64,000 nt of DNA from Saccharomycopsis fibuligera x Saccharomycopsis cf. fibuligera (lineage: Eukaryota > Ascomycota > Saccharomycetes > Ascoideales > Saccharomycopsidaceae), in the NCBI GenBank assembly GCA_001936135.1, contig CP012816.1, forward strand, positions 3,345,501 through 3,409,500, read 5' to 3'. Under the pieces are notes generated by a model that was not told where the DNA came from, did not search any database, and saw nothing but the letters and a program-made list of their open reading frames with translations. Position 1 is the stretch's first letter; every line of letters starts with the position of its first letter. Both the position numbers and the translations under genes were made by a program. Shown here piece by piece: positions 30,234 to 39,121 of this stretch.

Positions 30234-31089
30234 TGAAAGGGAACAGGAAGAGAAATAAAGGACAAGGCAGACAAAAAGAAAGAAGCAAGAGAAGAATGTT
30301 CGTGAGCGTGCTGTTTCGTGTATAGTTGTCACTGCGGTGTATACAGCAACTGGGTAAAAATAGAAAAAACTTTTTTTTTGCGAAGCTTATTTCGGGACAC
30401 TCCCATTATTGCTAAATTCACTATATATGCGGTAGTGCGTGCAACAGATGGCACAACTTGTCATTCTCTCGAGCACAAGCATGGCACAACTTGTCACGGC
30501 GTCTGTCTCTGCGCTTTGGGGAGCTACAACATAAACTGCAAAGCGCTTTTAAAGGACGACTTCACCGATTTGGGCATATTGAGCAAGGCACATGCTAGGG
30601 CGGTCCTGTAGGCAGGCCGGAGAGCGGCTCCTGGCAATTCCACATCAACATTGGACTACTGTGGATAATCCAGGCACGCTTCGTCCAATACTTCCAGGCA
30701 GAACTGACTTTTGGCCAAGATTTTCTTTGCTATCAGAAAACTAGAACCAAAGTGAAACTCCGAGCAGACGCAAGCTTGTGAGGCTTTTGCCCAGAAAAGT
30801 GCAAAAAGGTAAAGTTGACAGAAAAACAGAAAGTCTGAGACAAACAGTACGACACCTAAAGTGCCCGTGGAGATGGCAGGCCAAGAGAAGCTACAGTAAA
30901 GCCGGCTCGCTTGTTGCGATATATGCCGAGCCCTTGGCTAGGCTGGTTTACTACTCCTGCCAAATCACGTTGGGGCTACCGTGGTTGCTGATGGCTAGGT
31001 TCTAAAGCTCTGGGAAACTGGCGGAAATCACGGAAATTACAGCAAACAGTTGTCTGTCTGGACATTTATAAACAACTTGCAGAATAAGC

Positions 31090-31122
<33 letters not shown>

Positions 31123-32388
31123 AAAAATAAAAAAAATAAAAAATAAAAAGACTGCGCAACAGTTGGGTTGCTTTTTATTCAGTTGGGCTTTGACAAAGCA
31201 CGGTACGCACGAGATAGGGTGCACAACTTTTATGGACCCTGCAAAACGCCTCGGACTGCGGTTGTCATTTTCCAGCGAGGTGGTGCACGCGTGCCGGCTA
31301 CAAATTTGAGCTTCCAAATTAAGCCGTACCTGATCAGTCGCGGGCCAAGTGCGTTAAGCGAGCTCGCCAATGAGCTGGACGACTGTAGCTGGCTACAATA
31401 TGAACTCTGTTTCATTGAGAAATCTTACGACTAGCGTCGCCGCCAACGCCGTGCGCTATAGCAAGCCTTTTGAGGTTTTTCCGTCTTTCCTTTCCGGCTT
31501 GTCTCAAAATACAGATGCTTCGCGCTGTCAGCGGCTGGCCGGTACACGCAAAGTAAAGAAAGAAAACAAAAACAAAAATGGAGGGTGATAATCAGACGAA
31601 TCGACTTGCGCAGCGGTCCAGCAGTTTCGTCACACATTGCGGGTTGCTCACCGCTCATCGCAGGCCGCTTCAGCCGAGACTACATGTCGTTCAGCCAGGA
31701 CGGATAGCAGGGCGTGGCGTAGCAGTATCAGTGGCGTCCGGTGCTGCCTGGACATCAGATAGCAGATAGCATATGTGAGCACACGCGCACACCCCTACAC
31801 GCGTAGTGTACGAGCCAGAGCGCTGTGTGGTGGCCACTGCCAATATCCAGAGAAACTCCGAAATCTGGATGGAGGCTGCTTGATCTGCACGGCAGCGGCA
31901 ACCGCAGTGGCCAGAAAAGAAACAGGAACAGAGAAGAAAAACGCAACAGCCGCTCCAGCCGTTCCAGCCGCTCCAGCCGCTCCCGTACTGCCAGCAGATC
32001 GATCCTACGCGAAGCTCTGCGAAGCTCAGCTCTGCACCGCAAAGTTGCACCCACCGGCGCGCTAACTAACCACGCTGGCGATGAGCGCGGCGCCCGGACC
32101 GAGCAGCCGCAATCGCGCGCGGAGAGATCTTCCGACAAACGACAGTTGGTTGCGCTGACAATGCCCAACTGCTGCTCGGACACCTGGCTGCGCGGCCGAG
32201 AGGCTGCAGCGGCTGTTGCATCCAGCGCAGCCAGGGCAGCCGCCGCCAGCGCTGCACCGGCCGCTAACGCTGACGGTCTAATTGGCAACGTTTGCCGGTG
32301 GGTTGGTGGGTTCGGCTGTCTTCCCATAACACAGACACACAGCTGCGGGTGTGCTTCTGGGCGGTTGTTTGGACGGTGGGCGGTGCAG

Positions 32389-32419
32389 GGGCGCGGCGGG
32401 CGCGGCGCCCGCCGCGCCC
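32389..32419. repeat. Perfect GC-only hairpin
   Basis: The arms GGGCGCGGCGGGC (32389-32401) and GCCCGCCGCGCCC (32407-32419) are perfect 13-bp complements around a 5-base spacer. It lies about 410 bp upstream of the STP-like start codon. If transcribed it would form a very stable stem. Confidence 0.9.
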
Positions 32420-32827
32420 GCAGAGCTAGCTTCCTGGCTAAAAAGGCGCGGTTGCGAGCCCCTGGGCGGGCCGCATCTGTCAAAGCTGCTTAAAACCTCG
32501 CACACCCTTCAACATTGCTGATCCACATCCACCGCCAGTACTAGCTAGCACTGGAGCTCTGGATACACACACATATATTTTTTTCACGTATATATTTATA
32601 TATATTTACATGCTCGCACCCAGCTCCACGCACACGCCGTCCGAGCACACGCTGCCTTTTTTGCTCCCGTGTGTCTTTCTTCTCTTGAGTTTGTTTCCTT
32701 TCCACTCGCCGCACCTCGCCCTCGCCCTCCTCCATCCTCTGCCTGTACTTTTCATCCACATCCACTTCTAATACACGACCGCGACGACCACCACCACCAC
32801 CACCACCACGATCACAATAGCAGCACC

Positions 32828-34762
32828 ATGTACTCTCCAATATCGTCGACTGTGCCCGCTCCCGTGCTCCCAGCATCGGGCTCCCACAGCGCCAGCCGCT
32901 CGCCTGCTAGCACTACTCCACCGCCTCAGCTTCCGCCAGTCGGCCACAGCGTCAAGCACAGTAACACTGGCAACCACTTGCTTCCCTTGCCGCCACTTAT
33001 CCTCCCGCCAATAACAAACAACTCGCCTCGTCGCTCGTATCCACAGCGCCAGCTGCACCTCCTGCTGCGCCAGCTGCAACCGCAGCTCCTTCTCCATCAT
33101 CAGTATAGCAACCATTTCCATCCGCCAGATTTGAGCGATGCTGACTTTACGGTATCCTCAGTGCACAATATCCATGTTGCAGAAGCCCAGGCGCCCTTAG
33201 CCTACGCGGACCCCAGCGGCTCCAACGGCAGCGGCGGCAGCGGCTCCAACGGCGGTAGCGGCGGTAGCAGCAGCAGTAGCAGCAGCAGTATTCTTCTTCA
33301 TCACCACAGCAACGCCGCCAGCGCCAGTCTACACAAAGCGGTCAGACTTCCATCGGTCAACCAGACCCTTAGCGACCTCAACTATCTTCTAGGCCCAACT
33401 TCCCCGCCTCTCAATCCGTCCCAATCGCCGCCACAGCCCGCCTCCACCTCAGGCCATCCGCAATTGCAGCAGCCGCACTCGACTGCTGGCCGCGGTGTCG
33501 GTGGGCTACAGAAAATGCCGCTCCTGCTGCACTGTGCTTCCACCTTGCAGCACACCGGTGCCGCTTTCGAACATCCCACCACCACCGGCAGCACGAACCG
33601 CCAGCTCAATCCACTACACAAGAGCTACTCAACGGACAGCGTGCCAAACATTTCTTCGTTGAGTCTACGGCACACTGCCAGCACCAGCGCCAGCGCCAGC
33701 ACCGCCAGCACCGCCAGCACCGCCAGCACCGCCATAGCGCGCACCGATAGCAATACTGCGTCTGGCGCTACCACAAACAGCGCGCGCTGTTCTACCCCAG
33801 TGTCCGCAGCTCTTTCAAACACCCTTGCATCAACATCCTCTCCAAAAAACCCATCGCCCCTCCATAACAGATCGCAGGCTTCCTCGCCCCGCGTCTCCCA
33901 ACATGGCCATAGAATAGTCTCCAAGCCGACGATATCCCGCTCGCACTCTCCTGTTGGAGCTGTGAGTGGAAGCGCCAGCACGGCGAGTAGCAGCACGGCC
34001 GCCAGCAGCTGTGGGCTGACCAGCATCACTAGAAAACGCAAGAAGAAGGAGTGCCCTAACTGCCATAAAATGGTCTCTAATCTAGCTACCCACAAGTCCA
34101 CCCATATCAGCAAAAGCGTCAAGCCTCATGTTTGTGAAGTATGTCAGCGCGGTTTCACCAGACTCAACGACCTAACCAGACACACAAAAAGACACTGGAA
34201 GGATAATTTCGAATTGTCTATGGAGGGCAACCGCTCCAACTCTCCCGACGCTTCGCACAACAACAGTAACGACGACTTGTCTTTCGATGGTACTAATGAA
34301 CATCAGCGGGACAAGAACGGAAATTTCACTCCTGCCAGTAGTGCCGCTATATCGAACCATCTATTCAAACCAATGATTTTCAAGTGTCCGTACTGGGAAG
34401 CCAATGCCAATGCCACTGCTTCGGCCAGCAGCACTGAAAATTCCACGCCTTCATCGCCATCGTCAGCAAAGTCTCCTGGCAGCTCCCACCACCACTCTAG
34501 CAGCAAATGTCACGCTACTGGAATCTTCTCCCGTGGTGATACTTTCAAGAATCACCTTAAAGCGCTTCATTTCAAGTACCCAGAGGGCACAAAGAAAAAG
34601 GAAAGAGCTTCAGTGAGCGGCTATTGTAAACCGTGCGGCGAGTTCTGTGAAAACGGGGTTGAGCAATGGTTGAACGAGCATGTTTTGAACAACTCATGTC
34701 CGGGGATTGTTAATCAGTGCGCTTTTACCTATGATAGAGGGAATAAATCAAAAGCAAGCTGA
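32828..34762 (+). CDS. STP3/STP4-like C2H2 zinc-finger transcription factor
   Basis: I start at the ATG at 32828, with MYSPISSTVPAPV. An upstream in-frame ATG at 32669 would add a His/Pro-rich segment of unlikely composition. The 644-residue protein is Ser/Ala/His/Pro-rich for its first 400 residues. Then come a basic stretch (R-K-R-K-K-K), a finger with C-P-N-C, H-K-S-T-H, and a second finger with C-E-V-C-Q-R-G-F and R-H-T-K-R-H. An STP-type third unit has F-K-C-P-Y-W and C-H-A-T-G-I-F-S-R-G-D-T-F-K-N-H. The end is C-K-P-C-G-E-F, W-L-N-E-H-V, C. This layout matches yeast Stp proteins. I see no SPS-type N-terminal regulatory motif, so STP3/STP4 fits better than STP1/STP2. Its GC content is higher than its neighbours'. 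Confidence 0.8.
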   Translation: MYSPISSTVPAPVLPASGSHSASRSPASTTPPPQLPPVGHSVKHSNTGNHLLPLPPLILPPITNNSPRRSYPQRQLHLLLRQLQPQLLLHHQYSNHFHPPDLSDADFTVSSVHNIHVAEAQAPLAYADPSGSNGSGGSGSNGGSGGSSSSSSSSILLHHHSNAASASLHKAVRLPSVNQTLSDLNYLLGPTSPPLNPSQSPPQPASTSGHPQLQQPHSTAGRGVGGLQKMPLLLHCASTLQHTGAAFEHPTTTGSTNRQLNPLHKSYSTDSVPNISSLSLRHTASTSASASTASTASTASTAIARTDSNTASGATTNSARCSTPVSAALSNTLASTSSPKNPSPLHNRSQASSPRVSQHGHRIVSKPTISRSHSPVGAVSGSASTASSSTAASSCGLTSITRKRKKKECPNCHKMVSNLATHKSTHISKSVKPHVCEVCQRGFTRLNDLTRHTKRHWKDNFELSMEGNRSNSPDASHNNSNDDLSFDGTNEHQRDKNGNFTPASSAAISNHLFKPMIFKCPYWEANANATASASSTENSTPSSPSSAKSPGSSHHHSSSKCHATGIFSRGDTFKNHLKALHFKYPEGTKKKERASVSGYCKPCGEFCENGVEQWLNEHVLNNSCPGIVNQCAFTYDRGNKSKAS

Positions 34763-35366
34763 GCCGCCCGAAGAGCTGCGAGCAAAGCGAAGATGAAGCC
34801 TTACTAAAATGAACTCACCTTTTCCTTTTTTGATGTCAATTCACGATTTTATGACCTCACAAACATAAACAACATGCAGCAGTTCTTTTTAATTTTTCGT
34901 GTCATTAGTTTCTATTTCTATACAACTTTCTTTATTTTTCTTTAATTTTCTTTGATATTTTTTCTATTCTCCCTTGTTTCCCTGTGTACTATTTTACATA
35001 AAATTTCCCTCTCTGTTATTTATTATCCATTATCTAATGACACCCATTCTTGCTTGCTTGCTCCTCTTACATCTCCCTCTTAACGACATTTAACGACTTC
35101 CTATTTCCTAATCCTTCAATCATACTATACTCCATATTCTGTTTAAATCATCCATTGTTCTTCGTTTCCCGTCGAATAGTAAATATACCGGATAATTTGC
35201 ACATAATTATTTGGCTCGCCAAGGTTTTCCAATAGCTCCGGCATTTTAAAAACAATTTCTCAAGGATGTTCTTTGCACCCTTTTTTGGCTTTCTTTGCCT
35301 TACTTGTTGCCAAAAAGCCCTCCAAAAAAAAAAAGACAAGCTAGCCCGTGGCTTTGTCAAAAAGAA
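34763..35366. other. Intergenic region between STP-like gene end and tRNA-Asp
   Basis: The 604-bp T-rich region holds the 3' end of the zinc-finger gene and the 3' flank of tRNA-Asp. No gene is seen. Confidence 0.5.
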
Positions 35367-35438
35367 CTCCGCGACGGGGAATCGAACCCCGGTCGTCCGC
35401 GCGACAAGCGGACATTCTAGCCACTAAACTATCACGGA
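35367..35438 (-). tRNA. tRNA-Asp (anticodon GTC)
   Basis: The 72-nt cloverleaf runs from TCCGTGA (35438) to TCGCGGAG (35367). The acceptor stem pairs fully, allowing one T-G. The anticodon loop is TTGTCGC (GTC) and the T-loop is GGTTCGATTCC. Five T follow shortly after the 3' end as a Pol III stop. Confidence 0.95.
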
Positions 35439-35804
35439 TTTTGTTGTTAGTTGTTGCGAACATTTACTTCGTTGTGTTCGCATTCCTGATCAGTCTGTAT
35501 TCACAACCGTCAGAAGGTGCCTTGAAGTTGTCGAAAATCTTGTATAAAGGTCGGCGACGTGTTCCTTTTAACTTGTGTATATAGCTATGGGCGGAATAAA
35601 GGATTAGCCGATATACCCATCGATAACGATAATAATCATAACAAACGTGTTTGAAATACTTAGTAGAGGACTAACCCCCTTTTAAACACAACAGTTAGTT
35701 TTGCTTTGACTAGATACATAAATTTTATAGCCAGAATCACCATCAAAACTATGACCTCCTTTAGATCTATCTCAACTAAGACAAAACTACTAAATTGCCA
35801 ATAC

Positions 35805-35871
35805 TGACGAACATTGAATTCTAAACCAACAAACCCGAATACAGTTAAATAATATTTATTCCGTAATATAT
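35805..35871 (-). repeat. Family A LTR 3' fragment
   Basis: On the minus strand this ends GGTTTAGAATTCAATGTTCGTCA, matching the 3' end of the copies at 36203 and 37875. It lies directly behind a complete copy, so it looks like a truncated tandem relic. Confidence 0.5.
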
Positions 35872-36124
35872 TGAGGAATATTGAGTTCTAAAAATATAAC
35901 CATCAGTGGATACCCAGAAGATAATATGACGTAATGAACATATTTTATAACTAATTATAGAATTTCACCTGGTACTATTTATAGATCAATACCAATATGT
36001 ATTATTCAGTCTGATCAATATTTATACATGGTCCAACCCAATATTTTTATATATTTATTATTAGTTAGTTATAGTTTGGAAATGCAAGGCTTTCACCTCT
36101 AAAAACATGAACCCTGAGATGACA
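35872..36124 (-). repeat. Solo LTR, family A, copy 1
   Basis: This is a 253-bp element read on the minus strand from TGTCATCTCAGGGTTCATG to CTCAATATTCCTCA. It contains the shared promoter-like block AATATTGGGTTGGACCATG followed by TATAAATATTGATCAG. It lies 434 bp upstream of tRNA-Asp and is head to head with the copy at 36203. Confidence 0.65.
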
Positions 36125-36202
36125 GTATTCCGTAAAATACTAACGAGGTTTTTACTTAGATATGTCTCCCGTATGCGATAACAAATGAGGGTACTTACGG
36201 AA

Positions 36203-36457
36203 TGCTGATATCTCAGGGTTCATAGTGTTTGATGTAAAAGCCTTATATTTCTAATATAAAGAAATAATAATAAATATATAATAATATTGGGTTGAACTGT
36301 ATATAAATGATAATCTTACTGAATTCTAAACATGTTAGTGTTTTGCGATCAATAATAGTAAATACGCGTATCGTGCACCAGGATAAAAGATCCACGGACT
36401 TATTCTGTAAGGTATATTATTCAATTGTATTCAGGTTTGTTGGTTTAATGTTCGTCA
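36203..36457 (+). repeat. Solo LTR, family A, copy 2
   Basis: The 255-bp element runs from TGCTGATATCTCAGGG to TTTAATGTTCGTCA, with the common AATATTGGGTTGAACTG and TATATAAATGA block. The first 57 bases form an inverted repeat with copy 1 across a spacer of about 78 bp. Confidence 0.65.
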
Positions 36458-36839
36458 TATACTGTATACGCTATATAGACAAATTTATTTTCTATCTTTT
36501 ATCCATAGTTAATAAATCGACCTTGTGTATAAAAAAAAAAGTAGTCAGTGAAATATAAACTATTTTATGACATTGCCTAATAAAAGATAGCTTTAACGTT
36601 TGTATCTGTTATGGCGTTAAGGGACACATAGTTTCTTGGTAATAAATTTGTGGGACGATATATGTGTTGCAGCCAATCACCTTTTGATGCGGCGGCAGGC
36701 AGAAGTTCTCAAAGATATCAACAGGTACTCGCACAGCTTGCAGATGCTTGCACGCCTTTATTATAAAAAATTTGAAATAGTTGGTTGTTCTGTTAGAAAA
36801 CACATTTAAGTCAACAGTTCCAAAAAAGTATTATGGCAT

Positions 36840-36870
<31 letters not shown>

Positions 36871-37261
36871 TGTACTTAGAAATGGTTGGCTTATTAAGGC
36901 TTCGACAGTGAAAGATGTGAGAGTTGAGACATGTTATAAGGCTAACAATGCTTATTATTCAAATGTCTTTCTTTCGCAGCTTACTGTGTGGAGTTATATT
37001 TTGGCCTCCGGTACAATTTAACGAAATTGAGTTCTGAATCTACAAATTAAAATCCAAACCTATGGTATTTTTCCAATATTTTCTACCAGTTTGTTTCATA
37101 TCGTGATAAAAAATGTAAACCACCTTTTATGCGATGTTCTATTTACATTGAATTGCTTTCTACTTGGTATGACTCATTTATATTGTTTTAGGTTCCGTTT
37201 ATATTATGAAGACATGCTCTGTCAATAAGTTAAATTTCCACAAATCACTAGTTAGCTATAT

Positions 37262-37313
37262 TAGAAATGCAAGGCATTTATAAGCAAAAACCATAAACCC
37301 TGAGATATCAGCA
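37262..37313 (-). repeat. Family A LTR 5' fragment
   Basis: The minus strand starts TGCTGATATCTCAGGGTTTA and runs through about 50 bases similar to copies 1 and 2, then diverges. It is a truncated LTR inverted relative to the copy at 37875. Confidence 0.55.
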
Positions 37314-37354
37314 TTCCGTGAATAAATGATAGAAAATAGAATCTTATAAACTTA

Positions 37355-37700
37355 CGTCAGAGTATAGTGACTAGATCCACTATTCATACCTGAGGAGGTC
37401 ACTTCTGAGTAGCGCTGGTGAGATTAGTCTCTCCTCTAGTAGTAAAGAAAGTTACCTATTACAGACGTAGTTACTTCATAAAATAGTTGATTAATGAAAT
37501 TGGACTTAATTTCCTTGCTTTTATTATAACCCATATCACTAAATAAAAGTATTCTGTTTTTCTAGTTATATATAACTATTTCGTTTTTCACCCATAATGC
37601 TCATGTGATGAAAAGTTTTCCATCGCACCTTTGATGTTGGTTACCTTAGCAATTATTATGCGTCAGATTGGTCTGAGCCGCAGGGTGCAGGTTGCCAGCG
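37355..37700 (+). repeat. LTR family B, copy 2 (3' end unclear)
   Basis: The segment begins GTCAGAGTATAGTGACTAG and aligns with the minus-strand LTR at 3675-4083 over blocks such as AGTCTCTCCTCTAGTAGT, ATGAAATTGG and CACCCATAATGCTCA. The similarity fades near 37700, so the right end is a guess. Confidence 0.55.
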
Positions 37701-37874
37701 GCATTCTTAAGTCGTGCCAAGAACATCTCTCCACCAGAATTGGGCGAGAATATGCCTTGGCTTGCGTAGGAGTATAGTATATAGTTCATTTTAAAATAGT
37801 GATTTAGAAGAAATAGTAACTTTTCTCTGAAGAGCTTTAGGTATGGGTCGCTTTTATCTAGAAATATTTCGGAA

Positions 37875-38126
37875 TGCTGATATCTCAGGGTTCATAGTTA
37901 TTGGATGTAGAAGCCATGTATTTCTAGAAGAACTAAATCATCATAATTATAGAACAATATTGGGTTGAACTGTATATAAATACTAATCAGTCTGAATACA
38001 ACGCATAGTAGCATTTAGTCATTCATAGTAGTGAATATGCGTTCTGTAACCGCATAGCGGATTCTAAACAAGGTCATTACGTGTCTGTATCTCTCGATCT
38101 GTTGTTCTAGAACTCAATGTTCGTCA
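37875..38126 (+). repeat. Solo LTR, family A, copy 3
   Basis: The 252-bp element runs from TGCTGATATCTCAGGGTTCA to AACTCAATGTTCGTCA, with AATATTGGGTTGAACTG followed by TATATAAATACTAATCAG. It ends 113 bp upstream of tRNA-Val. Confidence 0.7.
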
Positions 38127-38239
38127 AAATAAGCTCTGCACGATCCGTACTTTTACGGAAGTAAGTTGTGATTTGAGGTCTAGCGGATTATTGATTTATT
38201 AATTTTTTCTGCTCCTAAGGCACGTTCAGGGTAACAAAG

Positions 38240-38313
38240 GGTTTCGTGGTCTAGTTGGTCATGGCATCTGCTTAACACGCAGAACGTCCCCAGTTCGATC
38301 CTGGGCGAAATCA
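38240..38313 (+). tRNA. tRNA-Val (anticodon AAC)
   Basis: The 74-nt cloverleaf has acceptor GGTTTCG pairing with CGAAATC, anticodon loop TTAACAC and T-loop GTTCGATCC. A run of six T follows immediately as terminator. It differs from the copy at 3548-3621 at three positions (5, the D-loop and 68) and has the fully paired acceptor stem. Confidence 0.96.
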
Positions 38314-39121
38314 TTTTTTGCCAACTCTAGCTGCCCCTTTGTCTAATAACAGGTATCACCGAATGTGATGATTTCAACTATAGGTAAAAAGTTACAAATA
38401 GATATTCTCTCAAAGTACACCTTAAAATTCACCGATAAACGTTTATTGCACAGGAGATAAAGGGTCCCTCTGATGCTGTGTAATGCCTCAGTATGCACTT
38501 TTTTTTTTTATTTTTTATTTTTTTTTTTAAGCGTTTTTTATGCATGTTGAGCAGAAATATATCTTAATTTGCATGATTACCCTCAGTAAAATTTATACAA
38601 AAAGCAGGGTACTGAAAAATACCATTACTGTGGTATTACACTCAACTTTAGTACCGCAAAGAACCGCTCGGGAAATCCCGCGCGATGAAAAATTTTATGG
38701 TATATGGAATTTCTCGAATTTTTCACCCATTCCGCCTTTAGAAGCCTTCATATTAGTCATAAACTCCTGCCACCGGTGACTGAAAACGCATCTTTCAGAA
38801 GCAGCTCCACTTCACTGCTCCGTTACAGGCATTACTCATCGATCACCCGTCACTTTTATTTTCCCGTGAAATATTTTTTTATTTATACTCTTTTCTGTCT
38901 CGCTTGTCAGTTCATTTGTCTTGATTCTCAAACTCTAGTAAAATTTATATTTTATTAGTGTTCTAATTTCGAATTACGGTTTCTTCCTTTTCCTTTCCTG
39001 CTTTGTGTCAACCTTTATTTACCCTTTCATACAATAATACAGGACCTTACCACCCTTATATTTATTTGTTCTTTTATTAAGCTTTTTATTTGATTTCAAC
39101 AATCATCACTTTTATTTCACG
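38314..39121. promoter_or_regulatory. Upstream region of the isopropylmalate synthase gene
   Basis: The 808-bp region holds a T-rich run at 38500-38530 and a palindromic CGGGAAATCCCG near 38670. A T/C-rich leader precedes the start. I do not recognise a clear Leu3 or Gcn4 consensus. Confidence 0.4.

Larger units (their letters stand above)
29683..32827. other. Long intergenic region with a GC-rich island
   Basis: The 3.1-kb region lies between the divergent starts of SLY41 and the STP-like gene. The first 700 bp are A-rich, with A runs such as 32 A at 30200-30231. From about 30.4 to 32.55 kb the sequence is strikingly GC-rich compared with the neighbouring genes, with one more A30 run at 31091-31120. 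The many overlapping open frames in the island are rich in Arg/Ala/Pro/Cys on both strands. None has a domain, and they arise from low stop-codon density. A perfect hairpin is at 32389-32419. Its role is unknown; it may be a long promoter or leader of the zinc-finger gene. Confidence 0.5.
35439..38239. other. Retrotransposon-debris region between tRNA-Asp and tRNA-Val
   Basis: This 2.8-kb gene-free AT-rich block contains several solo LTRs and fragments (described separately). No intact gag or pol reading frame is seen. The region is a typical landing zone between two tRNA genes transcribed in opposite directions, away from each other. Confidence 0.6.

Noticed and set aside
31755-32493. Overlapping open frames of 220-240 codons on both strands in the GC-rich island
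   Set aside because: They are Arg/Ala/Pro-rich, overlap each other in opposite directions and have no domain. Low stop-codon density in GC-rich DNA explains them.
32669-32827. Upstream ATG of the STP-like gene
   Set aside because: The added segment is Pro/His-rich and unlike STP N-termini. The ATG at 32828 starts a more usual Ser/Pro-rich sequence. It cannot be fully excluded.
36307-36558. Possible retrotransposon coding relic inside an LTR
   Set aside because: The frame overlaps the LTR and has no gag, protease, reverse transcriptase or integrase motif.
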